A stretch of DNA of 64,000 bases, from contig NW_002060947.1 of NCBI RefSeq assembly GCF_000150275.1, positions 2,345,740 to 2,409,739 on the forward strand. The letters run 5' to 3'. Below, one piece after another: positions 14,622 to 28,500 of this stretch. The stretch's first letter is position 1, and each line of letters opens with the position of its first letter. The DNA comes from Trichoplax adhaerens. Lineage: Eukaryota; Placozoa; Uniplacotomia; Trichoplacea; Trichoplacidae. The position numbers were made by a program, and so were the translations under genes. The notes under the pieces were generated by a model that saw only the letters and a program-made list of their open reading frames with translations, ran no database searches and was not told the origin of the DNA.

Positions 14622-14861
14622 AGGTACACCATACAGTACGGTACACTGCTTCATACAAACAGTGTACTGTAGAGTAAAGTACTGTACAGTACCGTACAGT
14701 ACTGTACTATGTACTGTGTTCACAATACATTGTACACTAATGCACAGTACTGTACAGTACTGCATCGTACTGTACTGTACACGCGTACAGTACCTGTGCA
14801 CTGTACAGTACACAAGTTTGGTACATGTACTGTACGGCAGTACTGTACAGACTGTACGGTA
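14622..14861. repeat. GTACTGTACAGTAC palindrome cluster 1
   Basis: About 240 bases made largely of the overlapping self-complementary words TGTAC, GTACA, CAGTAC and GTACTG, in irregular rather than strict tandem order. Every word is its own or its neighbour's reverse complement, so the block can fold on itself. Further short blocks follow at 14918-14934, 15062-15096 and 15422-15535. Confidence 0.85.
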
Positions 14862-15421
14862 TAATCACTGACAATCATTTTGCTTCAGTTCTATCAAACA
14901 CCACGAATTGAAACAGTACAGTACTGTACTGTATTCATTAGCAAAGCGTGCTGGTTATTATAGTCACTTGGTCCGCACCAGTCTGCCATGGACTGTGAAC
15001 AGGGCTCATTTTTCTAGCAAAACTGTGATTGTGACAGAAACAGCGAATCAAGCCTCGTTTTTACAGTACTGTACACTGAGTGTACTGTACAGTACTTATT
15101 TTGCTACATAGGCCAGTATTACGGAGTGAGTTGTAAAATGGTTAGACCGACCGCACATACTGTATAACAGCGATTGATAGTTTGTATTAGAAACTTTAAA
15201 GAAATATAATTATTCAATACTTCAATAAAAAGTAATAGAAATACCAAGAACCAATTACTCAATGTTGTAGTGATCTGTCTGCGTGAAATTTGAGCCAAAT
15301 TTAAAGTAAATTTCTTCAAAATTTAAAGATATGTCTAGCAACATCATAGCTGAATAATGAACATCTTTCAATCATTTTATAAGGCTTGCCACGCCCCTGT
15401 GATAAAGGTCTTGTGTGCGTG

Positions 15422-15535
15422 TGCAGTACAGTGTACAGTAGCCATTGCATGTTATGGTTTTACCGTACTGTACGGTACTGCATGACTTAAAGTGACAGCA
15501 CTATACTGTACTATGCACTACAGTACTACTCCAGC
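15422..15535. repeat. GTAC palindrome cluster 2, upstream of UTP18
   Basis: A looser block of the same GTACTGTAC/GTACAGTAC words, ending about 147 bases before the UTP18 start codon. Copies are degenerate (TACGGTAC, TACTATGCAC). Confidence 0.7.
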
Positions 15536-15681
15536 TGCAGATTAGATTTTACATTTACATTTTCTAGCGCCCTACGATGGTTTTATATTTATCTGGCACG
15601 TACGTATATGTTGCAAATATAATTATACATATATGATTCATTAAATTTTGACAGTGAGTCGGGTGGTGTTGTAAGTGCAGA

Positions 15682-18600
15682 ATGTTACGACGACGCATAC
15701 TGAATGCAGGCAAGAATGAAAACGCTGGAAATCATAAAGCGATACCTTTCTTTGAAAATCATGGTCCTTTCGATCAAGAAACAGATACGAGTGGCATTGC
15801 AAAATCATCCTTGTCGTGCTCGCGAGATACCACGCCGGTTTGGAAGGATGAGGTGATAATAAATAATGCGATGGTGCAGTAAAGTGTAAAGTGATAGCAA
15901 TACCTGCAATTACTCACAATTACTTTGCGTTAGAAAGTAACATAGATCAATTAAGTATTAAGCAGATCCTTAGGAGTTATAATTGCAGAGTCGCATATAG
16001 GTAGGTCTTGAAGATCGAACATTTTATTTTATTTTGTGTTCCATAGGAGTATGCAGGTAACCCAAGGAACCCTGCGTGGACAGACGAAAATGACATCAGT
16101 GAGCAGTAAGTCATCAAAATTCTGTATTTTATGTTATGCCGTACTACGATACTGTACCGAGATTTTGTGGTCATCTCACCTGGTAGCTGCTTAAAGTCGC
16201 AGATAATTATATAATTTATTCGTAATAGTGCGGTAATTAAATGTCGTTATGCGCGTACTGTATATTGTACAATAATTATAGTAGCAATTGTTACAATGAT
16301 ACCAGATTGACCAAACCACAACGAGTAAAGACTTTTAAATTATATTTGCATGAAGATGTAATTTGATCGTGACGAAATCTGTCAATAGCTGAGGTGTCAG
16401 GTGATTTGAATTATAGGGTATTAATACCTCTTCACCAAAAGTACAAGAAATTGCGGTTAGGATCGGAAGAGAAGTTGATATCAGCTCATGCTTTAGAAGA
16501 CAAACTTAGAGAGAAGTACGGCATTAAATAAACTAATAATATACTTCAAAATATTCAATTTCGTTAATCATATTACTGTAGTTAACCGATATAACGTGAA
16601 TGTAATTATATGATGCTGAATTAGTTGGGTTACTTGTTACTTGCTTAATCGGATCAAATCATAATTATTTTAAGTTTCTATGATGTAATTGGCCAACCAT
16701 CTTGGGCAGCACTTTCTGAAGATCCGGATCACGATGGCTACGGAGGTAAGGATCTCACAATTTGATTTTGATATTAAGTATTAAACCAATAAGTGAAATT
16801 AATCAACCACTGGATTCTTAAAATTTCTGCAGTAAAGCCTGGTAGACTATTCTAGTGACTAATAAGCATTAAATTTGTATTACATGGCGTGAAATTCTGT
16901 GTGTACTCATTCGCCGTGTTTTCATAATCAATACTGAAGATGACTTATGCTTTGTAGAATTGAAACTTTTAAATAATAGATGTTTCTAATAATGTTACAG
17001 TAAAAAAATTATACTTATTGAAGGCATGCTAATTAATTTTAGACAGTACGCGGCATCACTATCGATATCATAAGAAGAAACGACTCAGTATTAGTCCCAT
17101 TGGTGTTGCATCTCATGATATTGAGGTTGGTTTTATAATATAATATATCACTAAATAACAGTTATCGTGTGATATATGTTGACCATCTTTCGTATATTGA
17201 ATGGTTCTCGTGCTTTTGCCTCAGATCGATTTCATATCGTTACATATATTACTTTTCGTCCATACAGAATTCCTTAAAGTTTATAGATTTCCATCCGACT
17301 AAGCCGATCTTATTATCGGCTGGTATATCCAAAACATTAAATATTTTCCAGGTATACTGAGCTAGTAGCTCGCGACGTAAATGTGATCAGGTGATCAAGT
17401 AATCGGATCGTGAGCCTGATTAATAGCTACCGCTTTACTAAATTAAATACTACACTGAAGTGCTATTCGATGTACATCATCAAGTCTTGTTGTATTTAAT
17501 GCTATAGGTTAACAAAGATGCAGTTATTAAACTGCAAAATATTTATTTTGAAAATTATCCGCTGCAAATGGCTCTATTTTCTATGGATGGCCGACAGATA
17601 GTCTTATCTTCAAGACATAAGCCATTGTGGTTTTATGACCTTCAGTCAAACCGTACTTTAAAAATTGGAAAACTGATTGGTATAATTTTTGTTCAGACGT
17701 AGATTGATTTTGTGTACGCGTATGTGGTTATTGTATACTCTAAACACATATTCAATCTTTTATCGATGTTGTAGGAAAATCTTTCAGTTCCAGCAAAGGC
17801 ATTTCGGTCTCTCCGGACAATAAATTGATAGCCGTCATAAGTGATGATGGCTACATTAAACTTGTTTCATACCATGTAATATAAGTTAATTATGCATTTT
17901 AATCAAACTCGATAACCGTAGAATTGATGAAGGTTTCATTTTTATGCAGACAAAGGAGCTTATCGGCGAATTAAAAATGAATGGATCAGTTTGCGTAGCT
18001 AGTTTTTCGGATGATGGGTCCCAATTATATGCCGGAGGAGGTCATATCAGAATTGTAGATTTTCTAATTACAGAATTATACATTACTTAGGTTGCTTGAG
18101 AGTTATTTGTCAGATTTTTTAAGTCAGTTTGCATTTATATAATGTAAGGTATACGAACATTTAGTCGTCAGCAACTTTAATATGTATTAGTGCATTAATA
18201 CTTAGGACAGCTAATTTCTACTGCTTGTATACAGCTTGTGCAAAGCTTCACCAATGAATACTTATTAGTAATACGTTTCGGTGGAACTATAGGTGATGGT
18301 GAAGTGTACGTTTGGGATGTTGGTCATCGCTCTTGCATTCACAGATTTGAGGATGAAGGGTCTATTTCCTGTTCAAGTATCTGCATTTCTCAAGACGGGA
18401 AGTACTTTGTTAGCGGGTATGGAAAGCCTTTACGCAGTGTCGCAGATATTTTTCTAGCCATAAAGACAGATATGTCGTTTCTGTTTTTTAAATTAATAGC
18501 CTAATGTTTCAAATGTTAGATCTAGTACAGGTAGTGTTAACGTTTATAACAAAGACGACATATGGAAATCCCGTCCAGAACCAATGAAAAAATTTCAAAA

Positions 18601-19438
18601 TTTGCAATCTGCCATTAACGTTTCTAAAATAAATTCGACGAGGTAGTTAACAAATTTGCTGCTAAGTTCCGGAAGTACTCTTCAGTACTAATTAGTCTGG
18701 CCTCTTACGTATAAAAATCTTAAATCACGAAGCAATTTGCAAATTTGTGAATTATTTCGCTAAGGAATTGTATGCAGATATAGATGATTTAGGCCTATAC
18801 CATATAGTGAAGTTTATATGTATATTTTGCGGCTTTTACTTTATAGTTTATTTTTAATTGCAGTATATTTACACATACGTGTATTACGTAGATTGTATGC
18901 GAACGAATATAATGGAATTTGGATAATATCTGAAAGTGTTTTCAGCTAAATTTATAGCTACTAGATTAGATGTGGTGAAAAAGTATTTGATGTAACCCTT
19001 ACTGTTACGATGGTGTAGCTAATTTTTGGAAATAAGGCTTAATCTTTTTATTGTCGTAATTTATATTCCTAGTCAAGTATTGGTTTATTCATCCGTTAAA
19101 CCGAAAAATTCACTTAAACTGGTAATCAAATTTAAAGTTATGAGATTATTATCACTCATTTATATTTTAATGGTTGTGCGGTGATTAACGTGATACGATT
19201 GTCTACGCTTTGCAAGGAACCGTTGTTGTGAAAAATATCGTATTGAAGGCGATTGTTTACTTATGCTTCTGAATTCTTGTAATGTTAACCATAGGTAGAT
19301 TTGAAGTCTCTCTCTGTGATGTCATACTGGCCCACGCGTCAAAACCGGCTTGGGTATATCCAGTCCGCCGCGTTCTCTGCAGACGGAAGCCAGCTAGCAC
19401 TTGGAAATTCTATTGGCAAAATATCTGTTTTTGAGTAA
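15682..19438 (+). CDS. UTP18: U3 snoRNP-associated protein UTP18 (WDR50), 13 exons
   Basis: WD40 protein of the small-subunit processome, needed in the nucleolus for 18S rRNA maturation. Exons: 15682-15852, 16047-16105, 16417-16515, 16675-16745, 17043-17125, 17268-17351, 17508-17679, 17775-17875, 17950-18040, 18293-18416, 18520-18642, 19073-19121, 19295-19438. They join to 1371 bases, 456 residues, in one frame. Diagnostic stretches are GDGEVYVWDV (exon 10), FIDFHPTKPILLSAG (exon 6), IYFENYPLQMALFSMDG (exon 7), TKELIGELKMNG (exon 9), GSVNVYNKDD (exon 11) and FSADGSQLALGNSIGKI (exon 13); all line up in order with human UTP18. The N-terminal exons carry a PAWTDENDIS motif and KYKKLRLGSEEKLIS, both typical of the family. 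Exon 1 is the least certain. The gene is divergent from ITPR and convergent with the dynein gene. It is shorter than human UTP18 (556 residues), mainly at the N-terminus. Confidence 0.93.
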
Positions 19439-19856
19439 GTAAAATTTATCCGTCATCGTTTATTTCGTGATTCGCATTGCTAGATTTTATAACCTATTGA
19501 AGCTTATTTTGGGTATGAATTCTATTATAGGATGGTCAATAGTGGGTAATTCTTATTACGAATTCTGCTCTTTCGAAGGATGTTTAGAATAAGTTGTAAT
19601 GTTACGTTTACATTTGCTTTCATTAATGAAGAAATACCAAGCACTGTAAATAATAGTGTAACATTTTTGAGTTGCTATATTCCATCGGAATGAATGATAT
19701 CTGGTTGTTCTGCAGCTGGAAAGTTATGAATTTTACATATTGGTAGATTATACTACTACAAATATGACTTAGAACATTATTAATGAAATTTTGTAATTTT
19801 ATAATTTGATACTGTGGCCTGCAGTTATAAACATTAGCTGTGGATATCGGCTGTTT

Positions 19857-20130
19857 TTATATGTTTGCAAGTACAGAATGACTTCCTATATGTTGCAAAT
19901 AAAATCTCGCAATTTCAGCTGCTCTATCTATACTGTTGTTTATGCAGCATTTTACCTTGGAGTAAGGTAACGCATATACTTTAATTAATGAACCTGATTG
20001 ATCGTTAATTTGTCTGATTGATTCTCTTATTACTTTAATAACTAATTTACTTTGCCGCATACTGTAAGTTTTCACCTTCAGTTGTTGCTGATGCCGATAG
20101 GTCAAGTAATCGTAGAAAAACTTTTTAGTT
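19857..20130 (-). CDS. weak candidate open frame, unknown
   Basis: An open frame of about 90 codons ending in TAA at 19857. It contains the charged, helix-like stretch SKLVIKVIRESIRQINDQSG and ends HIGSHSVLANI. An acceptor-like CTTACAG precedes the internal ATG (20062), and a donor-like GTAAAATG occurs after PYSK. I do not recognise it. It could be a terminal exon of a small gene or chance in AT-rich DNA. Confidence 0.2.
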
Positions 20131-21702
20131 CGTTGAGTTTTATATACTGGCTCAGAAAATTCCTAAGGTCAGTTACATATTTAAGGAATAGTGAGTTGCT
20201 AGTAGATGGCTGTTATTACCTGCAAAATTCATGAATTTGGGTCACTGCCGATAAGAATAACTGTATCCTGCTTTGCATTATTTATTTGAACGTTTATATG
20301 AGCAGTATCGTTTTATCCGCGAAGGACAAAAATGTTCGCTTTCTACAAGTTCGGTTCTGTATCCTTGTGATATCTACACTGTTATACATATAATAATATG
20401 CTCTATATAGAAAATTTGGGGTTGAGGGGTTGATTATGTACAGTAGATACGAGCATGTTACGAACGGTATTAGAACTTTCGAAGATTGCAGTTTTCAAAA
20501 ACTTTTAAACCTTTTAATCTGCTTTATTCAACATATAGAATAAGGTCGGCGAATACGTAATTGTGTAATTAAGGTTTTGCATTGACAATATTGTGCAGTG
20601 TATATTTATTCGAAGTATTACGAGCGGAATATTTTTATTAGCATGTGAAGTAGAACCAGTACTTGTAGAGTCAACAGCGCAGGTGTAGGTCTGCACTAGA
20701 AGCCACTGCCGATGTTAGTATTATACAACTTGAACATTCGATTATTGCCTCATGATATGAAGCTGTGACGATACTAGAAATTCAGAAGCGGCCAGATAGT
20801 AGCTGATGAGCATTATCTGTTTAAAGGTATAATAGTAAGCGTAACAACTTCAATACTCAGTTATCTGCGCTCATGGGTATACGTATATGTAAGAAACTGT
20901 TCAATAAAGAAAGGTTTGTGTTATAACCTTCTACTACTGTGGTCATCTTATTGCTTTATCAACGAAAGAAAGACTGATAAAAGTGAATATTTACTAATGA
21001 GAATACAACTCCACAATCGATGACAGTTCTATCTAGTCGTACCCCATCAACAGCTCCGGTAAAAGTGGCTATTGCTTGTCCTTTTATCCTAGTATCTAAC
21101 CGTAACTAATAATATAATTGATTGCCCATAACAAAGTATGGATATCGGAATAATCTACTTCAATTCCATGATTTTATACCCAGCATATACAGTAAAATAC
21201 TATGTACTCCGCAAAGATTGACTCTGATTTACTTGCCTTTCTACCAACCTATTTGCCTAAAACTTTTACAAATAAGTAATTTGTGATGAAACAAACACTT
21301 ATTTTACTCCAGTATAAATTCCAATTCCATTGAGGTGAAAGATAATACTTTTTCTTTACTTCCATGTCTAATTCTGATCCCTTCCACTATGTTAACATAA
21401 TACGGAAAACAGTTGAACAATTGTAGAAAGCGTTATCATACTTGTATTCTGTAGACTAAAGAGCGTCAGTTACCTCAAGCTTAGTAATGTCACACTCACG
21501 AGTATATTTCTTTATAAGTACAGTACAATAAAGTTAATTTGACGTACAGTGTAACGTGTATGCAATAGTATATTACAGTAATAATTTAACCTCAATACCC
21601 CACCAGGAACTACTAAATGAAAATAAAAGAAGAAAAATGACTGATCAGAGCAAAATATGTGTAGGCCAATCTCTTTTAGTCATTTCGCTTTACTACTATG
21701 CT

Positions 21703-21940
21703 CTACGACTGGAACAGTAGCACCTTACACAGGACAATCGAAAACCAAGCTGGTAGTAGCAGTAATACAAGTGTAAGACGAACGGTACAGTTACAATGAC
21801 CAGCAAAATAGTCTGTCTTCCATTTCACGAGTACGGTATATGGAATGACCATTTTCCCTTCCTCTATCGTTCTCTTAGTAGTCTCTGGTCCCTGGTATAC
21901 GTTTGATTCACGATAAATGCAAGTGCTCACGCTATTTAAG
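21703..21940 (-). CDS. weak candidate terminal exon with hydrophobic tail
   Basis: An open frame after an acceptor-like TTAAATAG, reading VSTCIYRESNVYQGPETTKR and ending with a hydrophobic run (LTLVLLLLPAWFSIVL) before TAG. A near-consensus donor (AAAAGGTAAGTCG) lies just upstream, so a split gene is conceivable. Base composition is richer in G+C than its surroundings. No family recognised, and no start exon found in the 400 bases before the dynein stop codon. Confidence 0.22.
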
Positions 21941-22370
21941 AGCTTAAGTCTAGAACGACTTACCTTTTGAGGCAACTGAGTAAAACTAGATATTTATTTT
22001 ACTGTATAGTAAATTTCAGTAAAGTATGATATAATTATATCAGTAATTTAACATTAATAAAAGTGGTACTGTTACACTACCAACATATCTTTATTGGTAC
22101 CTTTAAGGCTCTAGCATTACAATCTTTGCACTGAATTTAATGTGATTCTTATAAAACTATATACGAATTCAATGCAAATAGTTATCTACAGATCTTAATC
22201 ATAAGCAAATAAAGCGCCAAAACCGTAAATAGATATTTATGCTTAACATGCAAATAACCTTTTGCATACACCCTCTCTTCATAATCGTCTTCTACATTTT
22301 TACACCGCTTAAATTAAAGTCAAAATTAAATTGAACTAAGTGCCGTAAGAAAATATCCTCTTATAATGAA

Positions 22371-22552
22371 CTAATCGTCAAGCTGACATAATAACGCAAC
22401 GCCTCGCTTTATCCAGTGTTTCGCAGGTTTTTCAGTTGGTAGCTTGATAGTCAGCACATAATTAGTAGAATGGCCAGTCGTACTTAATGTGCCACGTCTA
22501 GCGCTTGTCTTATAAACCGGACAATCGTACATTGGCAGGGTTAACACTTCAC
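22371..22552 (-). other. dynein terminal exon and stop codon
   Basis: Begins after ATAATAG. It encodes the conserved C-terminal end ([20 protein letters not shown], then [15 protein letters not shown]) and stops with TAG at 22373-22371. This fixes the 3' end of the coding region. Confidence 0.93.
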
Positions 22553-25500
22553 CTATTATACCTGCATGAAAATGAAGAGTAACAAATCAGATAGCTAAAT
22601 AACTTTATAAATTAAAATTTAGGCGTCAGCAATATTTGTGGTGGTCTACACCGGTGAACAAATTAAAAATATTCAACTAGGAATAATATTTACCTGGTTT
22701 AAGATAAATAACCGGAAGTAGATCATACAGTAACTTTGGATAAGATTCTGTGACAACCCTCCTAAAAGTTGTTAAGAAATTTTAAGTAATTAATCCTAAG
22801 CTGGAATAGAATACTTGTAATTAGTTAAGGATTTTGTCTTGCATTGAAAAGATGCCTGGGATTTTAATTAATGCTGAAAGTACCAATCGCTACCAAAGGT
22901 AACGAATCTCCCATATCATACTTCTCACATTGTAATCATTGCATAACAGTGGAGGAATCAATTAGAGTTTCAGGGTAAAATCTACAAACCTATCGCGATC
23001 CCAACGAGCTCCCTCTAAGTAAACACCGTAGATATAGGCACCATCCGTTGGTGAATTTGTGATCTCATCATGATTTTGCGATAATACCTGAATTACAATG
23101 TAGATGATTATAATTAATCATAGATAATTCTAAAACTCTGTTCTCAAATTTACGCACTACGTTATAAAATAAAAAATATAAAATCACCTCGTAACTAAAA
23201 TTAAGTTTATCAATCGCGATGGTGTACTTTCTTGCATAGTTCTGTATAACACCAGTTAGAAAAGCCTAACGAGAACGGATTCCATCAAAAAATTTAAAAA
23301 AGAAATAGATCAGTAAAGAAACCATTTTACCTGCGTGAAAAAGAAACCTGACAACCAATAAACCACGGGTTCGCCTTTGTTGAACCAATCCTACATCACA
23401 TAGTAAGCAATAGCATGCAATTACTTTACTTAAGAAAGAACGAAATGATAAGCGAATAGCTTATGCATAAGGTAATGCATCTAGTAGACCGTTCTAAAAG
23501 TGAACCCGAAAGTATAACATATAGTACAAACTTTTAAGAACTTTAGCCTCATTAACAAGTCTGCAATATAGCTTCCCAAGGGTTTCAAGCTGGGATACGA
23601 AAATTTCATCCACAATTCTGGGACCTAAAGATATTTATAAGAACATACACTTCAATCTACAACTGAAAGCTGCAAGATTAGTATGTAGCAACAAACTACC
23701 TTTCCAATAAGAAGGCTTTGGGATAAAGATTCAAGATCGGTAGACATGATAACGAGACCTTTGATAGCTTTCTGCAAATTGCTAAGACTTGAACGTATAG
23801 CTTCTAGAAGACTAGCATCAGCAATAAATGTCGTCAACATTATAATTACCGAATCCCTTCTGTTTAAGATATATCTATTTTTTTTGCTTACTCATTAAAT
23901 CTTTTCAATTCTTGTACTAGAACCGTATTCATACTCTCTGAATAGCTAACAGGATACTTTTTAATAGCACCAGCCAGATCGAAATTAGACGGCAATTTCG
24001 TCATAACGTCTTGAGCAATGTCATATAACGTATCATCCGCTTTTCGACTGACTCCAGTAGCAACATTACTACCTTGTGTACTTAGCAGTGATTCAAAAAT
24101 CTATCAGAAATTTAAAAATTTTATCAAATAATTATGATCGCTCCATTAGAGCCTCAAAGCATGAATGTTGACGCAAAGAAAAATTTGCAATGTATCCCGA
24201 ACCAGTTTAGTTTCTCGTAATTCACGCGAGATATCGACGTTTTCATGTAGTCCAAAAACTTCCGGTTGTTGATGCATTGGCAAGTTCTACATAAACCAGA
24301 GCAGTTTAAATTAAGTTATAGATACTTCTGTATAGTAATTATTATAGTGTTAGTTATTATTTCCTATTCTACTCTACACATACTTTTATATCTTCTATGT
24401 AATTATCAAGATTCCCGCTAGACAAAACGATGTAAATACCACTAGGCGAGAGTTTATACTTGGAATCATTTACGATTTCAGAACAATAAAAGTCCGAAAG
24501 TAATGTCAGCAAGCAGCGTCTATAAATAAAGGATTTAGTCCAAAAGATATTAGTGTTGGGCATATGCACGCTACCACCTTCCATGCCGAAACTCGATTTC
24601 TAACCTATCCCACTCATCCGTTACTCTTCCTCCGTAATTACATTCTCCAGTTAAATACAGAAGAGCATCAAAAGGGATCTGATCATAATCTCCTACGAAG
24701 GTCTACAAGAAGATGTATTTGGATGATTTGATGCATTACATCCCATATTTGAAAATAAACCAAAAATTTATACCTGCAGTTGGCGTATACTAATTCTCAG
24801 ATCGGATTCATTAAAGCCGTAAGGTATATTCCAGCCAATTGGACCAAACTTTCGACGCTCTTGTACAAGGGCGTGAAAAAAGCAAAGTCCATATAATAAC
24901 TTACTGAAGGCCTATAACATATTAAATGAAATAAATAAAAATATATCCAGACTTATCGCGAAGTCAGGCATCTTAATCTTAACCTGGACTTACCTGCTCC
25001 TTCCCACGACATTTACCGAAGAAATTTGGATCAGAGATCGGATCATTACTGTAGGACTGAAGTAAATTTTGTCGTAGCCCAGTTGGTGGTTCGTTTGTCA
25101 TTTTGATGCTATTTTGTAATATTGGAATTGGAAACTATGAAATGATACAATAGCATTTAGTTAAAAAGCAACTTACAATGATACTCGTACCGTATTACAA
25201 AGGTACATCGACTCCTAACAAAACACTTGAAACAGGAAACTGCCACTGCCGACCACCTTACCGGCTTTCCTTGATTTATTGATCAAAGCAAGCCTCAAGT
25301 CTATTGCTAACCTACCTTGTCCGAAGGATAGCTTGTAAGCCAGAGACGAAAGTTCTGGTCGACCTTATCAGCTAACAGCTTTTCACAAATTCTCTCAAGA
25401 GTCGGTAGCCAAGATACAGCCAAATGGCAATTCTGTAAAACGACCCAGTTTCCTTCCTTACTTGCAACATTAATTAGCTTAGCAGCAATGGGGCCCTTTA

Positions 25501-28500
25501 ATCACGTAACGAAATATTTACACGCTCGTTAAATTGATAACAATTTACAGCTGTCATTTAAGTGTTGTAATACCTGTCCTTGGCCTAACGAAATGGCATT
25601 AAATCGATTTCCAATAAATCCCTTATCTTCGGCAAATTTCATTAAACCTACCGTTAATACATCGTATATTATCAGTTATACAGATTTTATAGCAGTTCAA
25701 TGCAATGCCATATACTCTATGTCTCACCCGCCATTGGATCAGCTCCAGGCGACAATATAAAAAGCAGTGGTGCCACACAGCTAGAATCAGCATAGCTTTT
25801 ATACAAATCAAAGGGTGGAGGATCTACAAACTTACGACCTAGCTTTTCTTCAACGAAAGCCAATATCGTAGGTATAACCTATTGATTACACATAAAATTA
25901 TATTATATACGGAAATATCCGACTACTTCGTGCTTAATTTAGTGTCGTGATATCATTGATGACTTATGCACACACATCCATGCTATAATGTTAATAGTTT
26001 TATGTAAGGTGCGATAGGGTTCATTAGAAAATTAAGCATTACAAACATATCATGCTATTAATAAAATTTCTAAGCCGATTTTAATACCGTATTCAAAGAT
26101 GAACAGTATACATTTAGTATTCGATAGGTACTTCTGTCATTTATCATACTCCGCAGAAGCAAGTTTTACATACTTAAGTACAGTTATGCACATTTGGAAA
26201 TAGTACCACCGATATTATTCATATGGTATTATTGGAAGTATTATTTCATAAATAGCCTAAAATAGTAGGTTAAACTCTGCTCTCGTAGGAAGTTAGCTAC
26301 ATACCGTATGATACAAGTAATTTTATTGCTGATTAGAGTATTGTTTACTAATTGTGAATCGATTACTTGTAGCAGTCAAGTAACCATGATAACATTTAGC
26401 ACGCAGACATATCCCCAGCTAGTTGGGAAGGTTTTAAAAACGGTGACACTTTCAATGGTATAGAATGTTACATTGATCCTCAGCAAACTTGTTCACCTGC
26501 CTATAATGCGAAGTATAATCGCTACAATGCCCTAGACAGAGTATATACTATATATATTACTGTATACAGGAGGACAAGTTTCCTGAGCACGATTATTACC
26601 CCCGATCCCATCTCTAAAGTCCAACAACAATCAGTAAGAGGCTCATAGCATTTCAATAATTTCGAAACATAAGCTCAGTACCCTTAACATCACACACAAC
26701 TACACACTACCTTATCAGGACGTAAACACCGAACGACCATCATCCTCTGAAAGTCATTTAATTTTTCATTACACGGCGAGGGCAAAGGCATTTTATAAGG
26801 TTCTTTAGATTCGTACATCAAACGCCAATCGTCGATACCTCCAACAAAGCTTTCTCTTTAATGCAAAAGTAAGTTACGTTAGTTCAGAAACACCGCGATG
26901 TAAGCATCCAGTTATCATACTACGTAAACTATAAACATAAAATTATATTGACAAACAAAACAAACGGCAATTAATAGTCCAAGTGCATCATTTATTTTCG
27001 CCTCTGACCTGAAAGACTGTAACGACTGCAATTCTGACATTCGACAGATCTCATCCCAAGCCCTATCCGGCAGCCACTGTGGCGCTGGATTTTGGAGCTA
27101 CATTGTAACATATGCGTGTCATTGTCATTTAATTGAATAACCTGAATTGTGGCCAAAATATCCCTTATGACGCGTGCAAGAAATATTGTATAATTTTCTA
27201 CCTTATTTTCAAGTCCAACTCCGCCAGTCAGAAAGAACATAAACTCGTCACTATCCATTTCAGACCTGGCCCTATATCATAAGTAAAATTCATCATCGAT
27301 TTTGACGCTAAGTAGGATGGAATAGGTAACACTCTTACGTCAACATATTACAGCAAAGGAGAAATGAAAATAACAGCTTGTCCTTTTCGAAAAGTGATCG
27401 GCAGACATTACTATAAAGATTGTACGTGAAATGATCCGTCAAGTAACGCAGCCTTTTTTCCAAAATCTTTGACTTGTTACTACACAAAAAGAATCATATC
27501 AGATCGGCGACATTATTTCACACTCTATTCTATGCAATTCTTGCTACATTGTATAAGATTTTCAGAGAGCAAAAGCCAACACGACAATTAGCCGTAAGCA
27601 CGTAACGGTAATTCCAATACCTTTCTGTTATCGAATTTATGTATAAATTCACGAACCAAGACAGTGAATACTGATACATAGGATCGATATTTGCCAAGTC
27701 TGTAATCGAGAAGTATAAAACCGAAGAATGTTTGGCAATAGGCCTATACCCTGCCCTTGATTGATTTATCTTCTCTTCTGTTTCTTCAGCAATCTGTTAA
27801 ATAACGAAAAAATCCAACTCTGTCGCTTTTAACAGTATTACATATCTATGCAAGGTAAGTTTATACATAATCTGATTACACTTATAATACAAATCTAATT
27901 TTTCTAGCAGGAATAATAACGAACCTTCTGCTTTTTCGTTATTTCGTCAGAAAGCGATTTAGAGGAATCAAGCACTTGGATGGCGGATTCGTCTTCTAAG
28001 ATATTACCTTCAGATGAAGACAAAGTTTCTAATATTTTATCTTCTATTTCTTTTAACTGCTTTTTATTCGTAGCACTCTGGACTATCAAAGCGTTCCTCT
28101 GTTCTTCCAGTTCAGGCCTTAAAAAGGAAAAATATCTCTATTGAAATACAGATGATACCATCACATAAAAAAAAATAGATTGCGTAAGTACTTTTCTCTA
28201 GCTACAACAAGACCAAGAAGTTGATCTTCCAACCCTTCCGGTGTAATCATAAAATTCAAGAGTGATACCTATAAATCGTTAAGACACCCAATGAGACTAT
28301 GACACTATTAGGTTACTGTCTTCAATAAAATTCAGAGATTTCAGTTACCTTCGTAGCAACTTCTGGAAGATAATGAGGGTTCCTCAACTTCGTAGTTATG
28401 TATAGCCTAAAATCAGTAGAATACTGCACAATATTCTCTCCTAATCGCATATATTGTATTCCCCCTATAATTTAGTAGTATGAAATTTTTTAAACAATAA

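Larger units (their letters stand above)
14211..15681. promoter_or_regulatory. divergent intergenic region, ITPR / UTP18
   Basis: This 1.47 kb separates the start codons of two divergently transcribed genes, so it should contain the promoters of both. I could not point to a specific TATA box or initiator. The visible content is three blocks of GTAC palindromes (14622-14861, 14918-14934 with 15062-15096, and 15422-15535). Short frames here rich in Tyr, Cys, Val and Gln are translations of the repeat, not genes. Confidence 0.6.
19439..22370. other. 3'-3' intergenic region, UTP18 / dynein
   Basis: 2.9 kb between two convergent genes. It should hold both 3' ends; an AATAAA word is present near 19897 on the plus strand. 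Two minus-strand open frames (about 19857-20130 and 21703-21940) look somewhat protein-like and are listed separately at low confidence. A short GTACAGTAC group lies near 21518. Nothing else stands out. Confidence 0.5.

Noticed and set aside
14547-14871. Overlapping Tyr/Cys/Val/Gln-rich frames on both strands
   Set aside because: They are translations of the GTAC palindrome repeat. The same composition recurs at 49566-49842.
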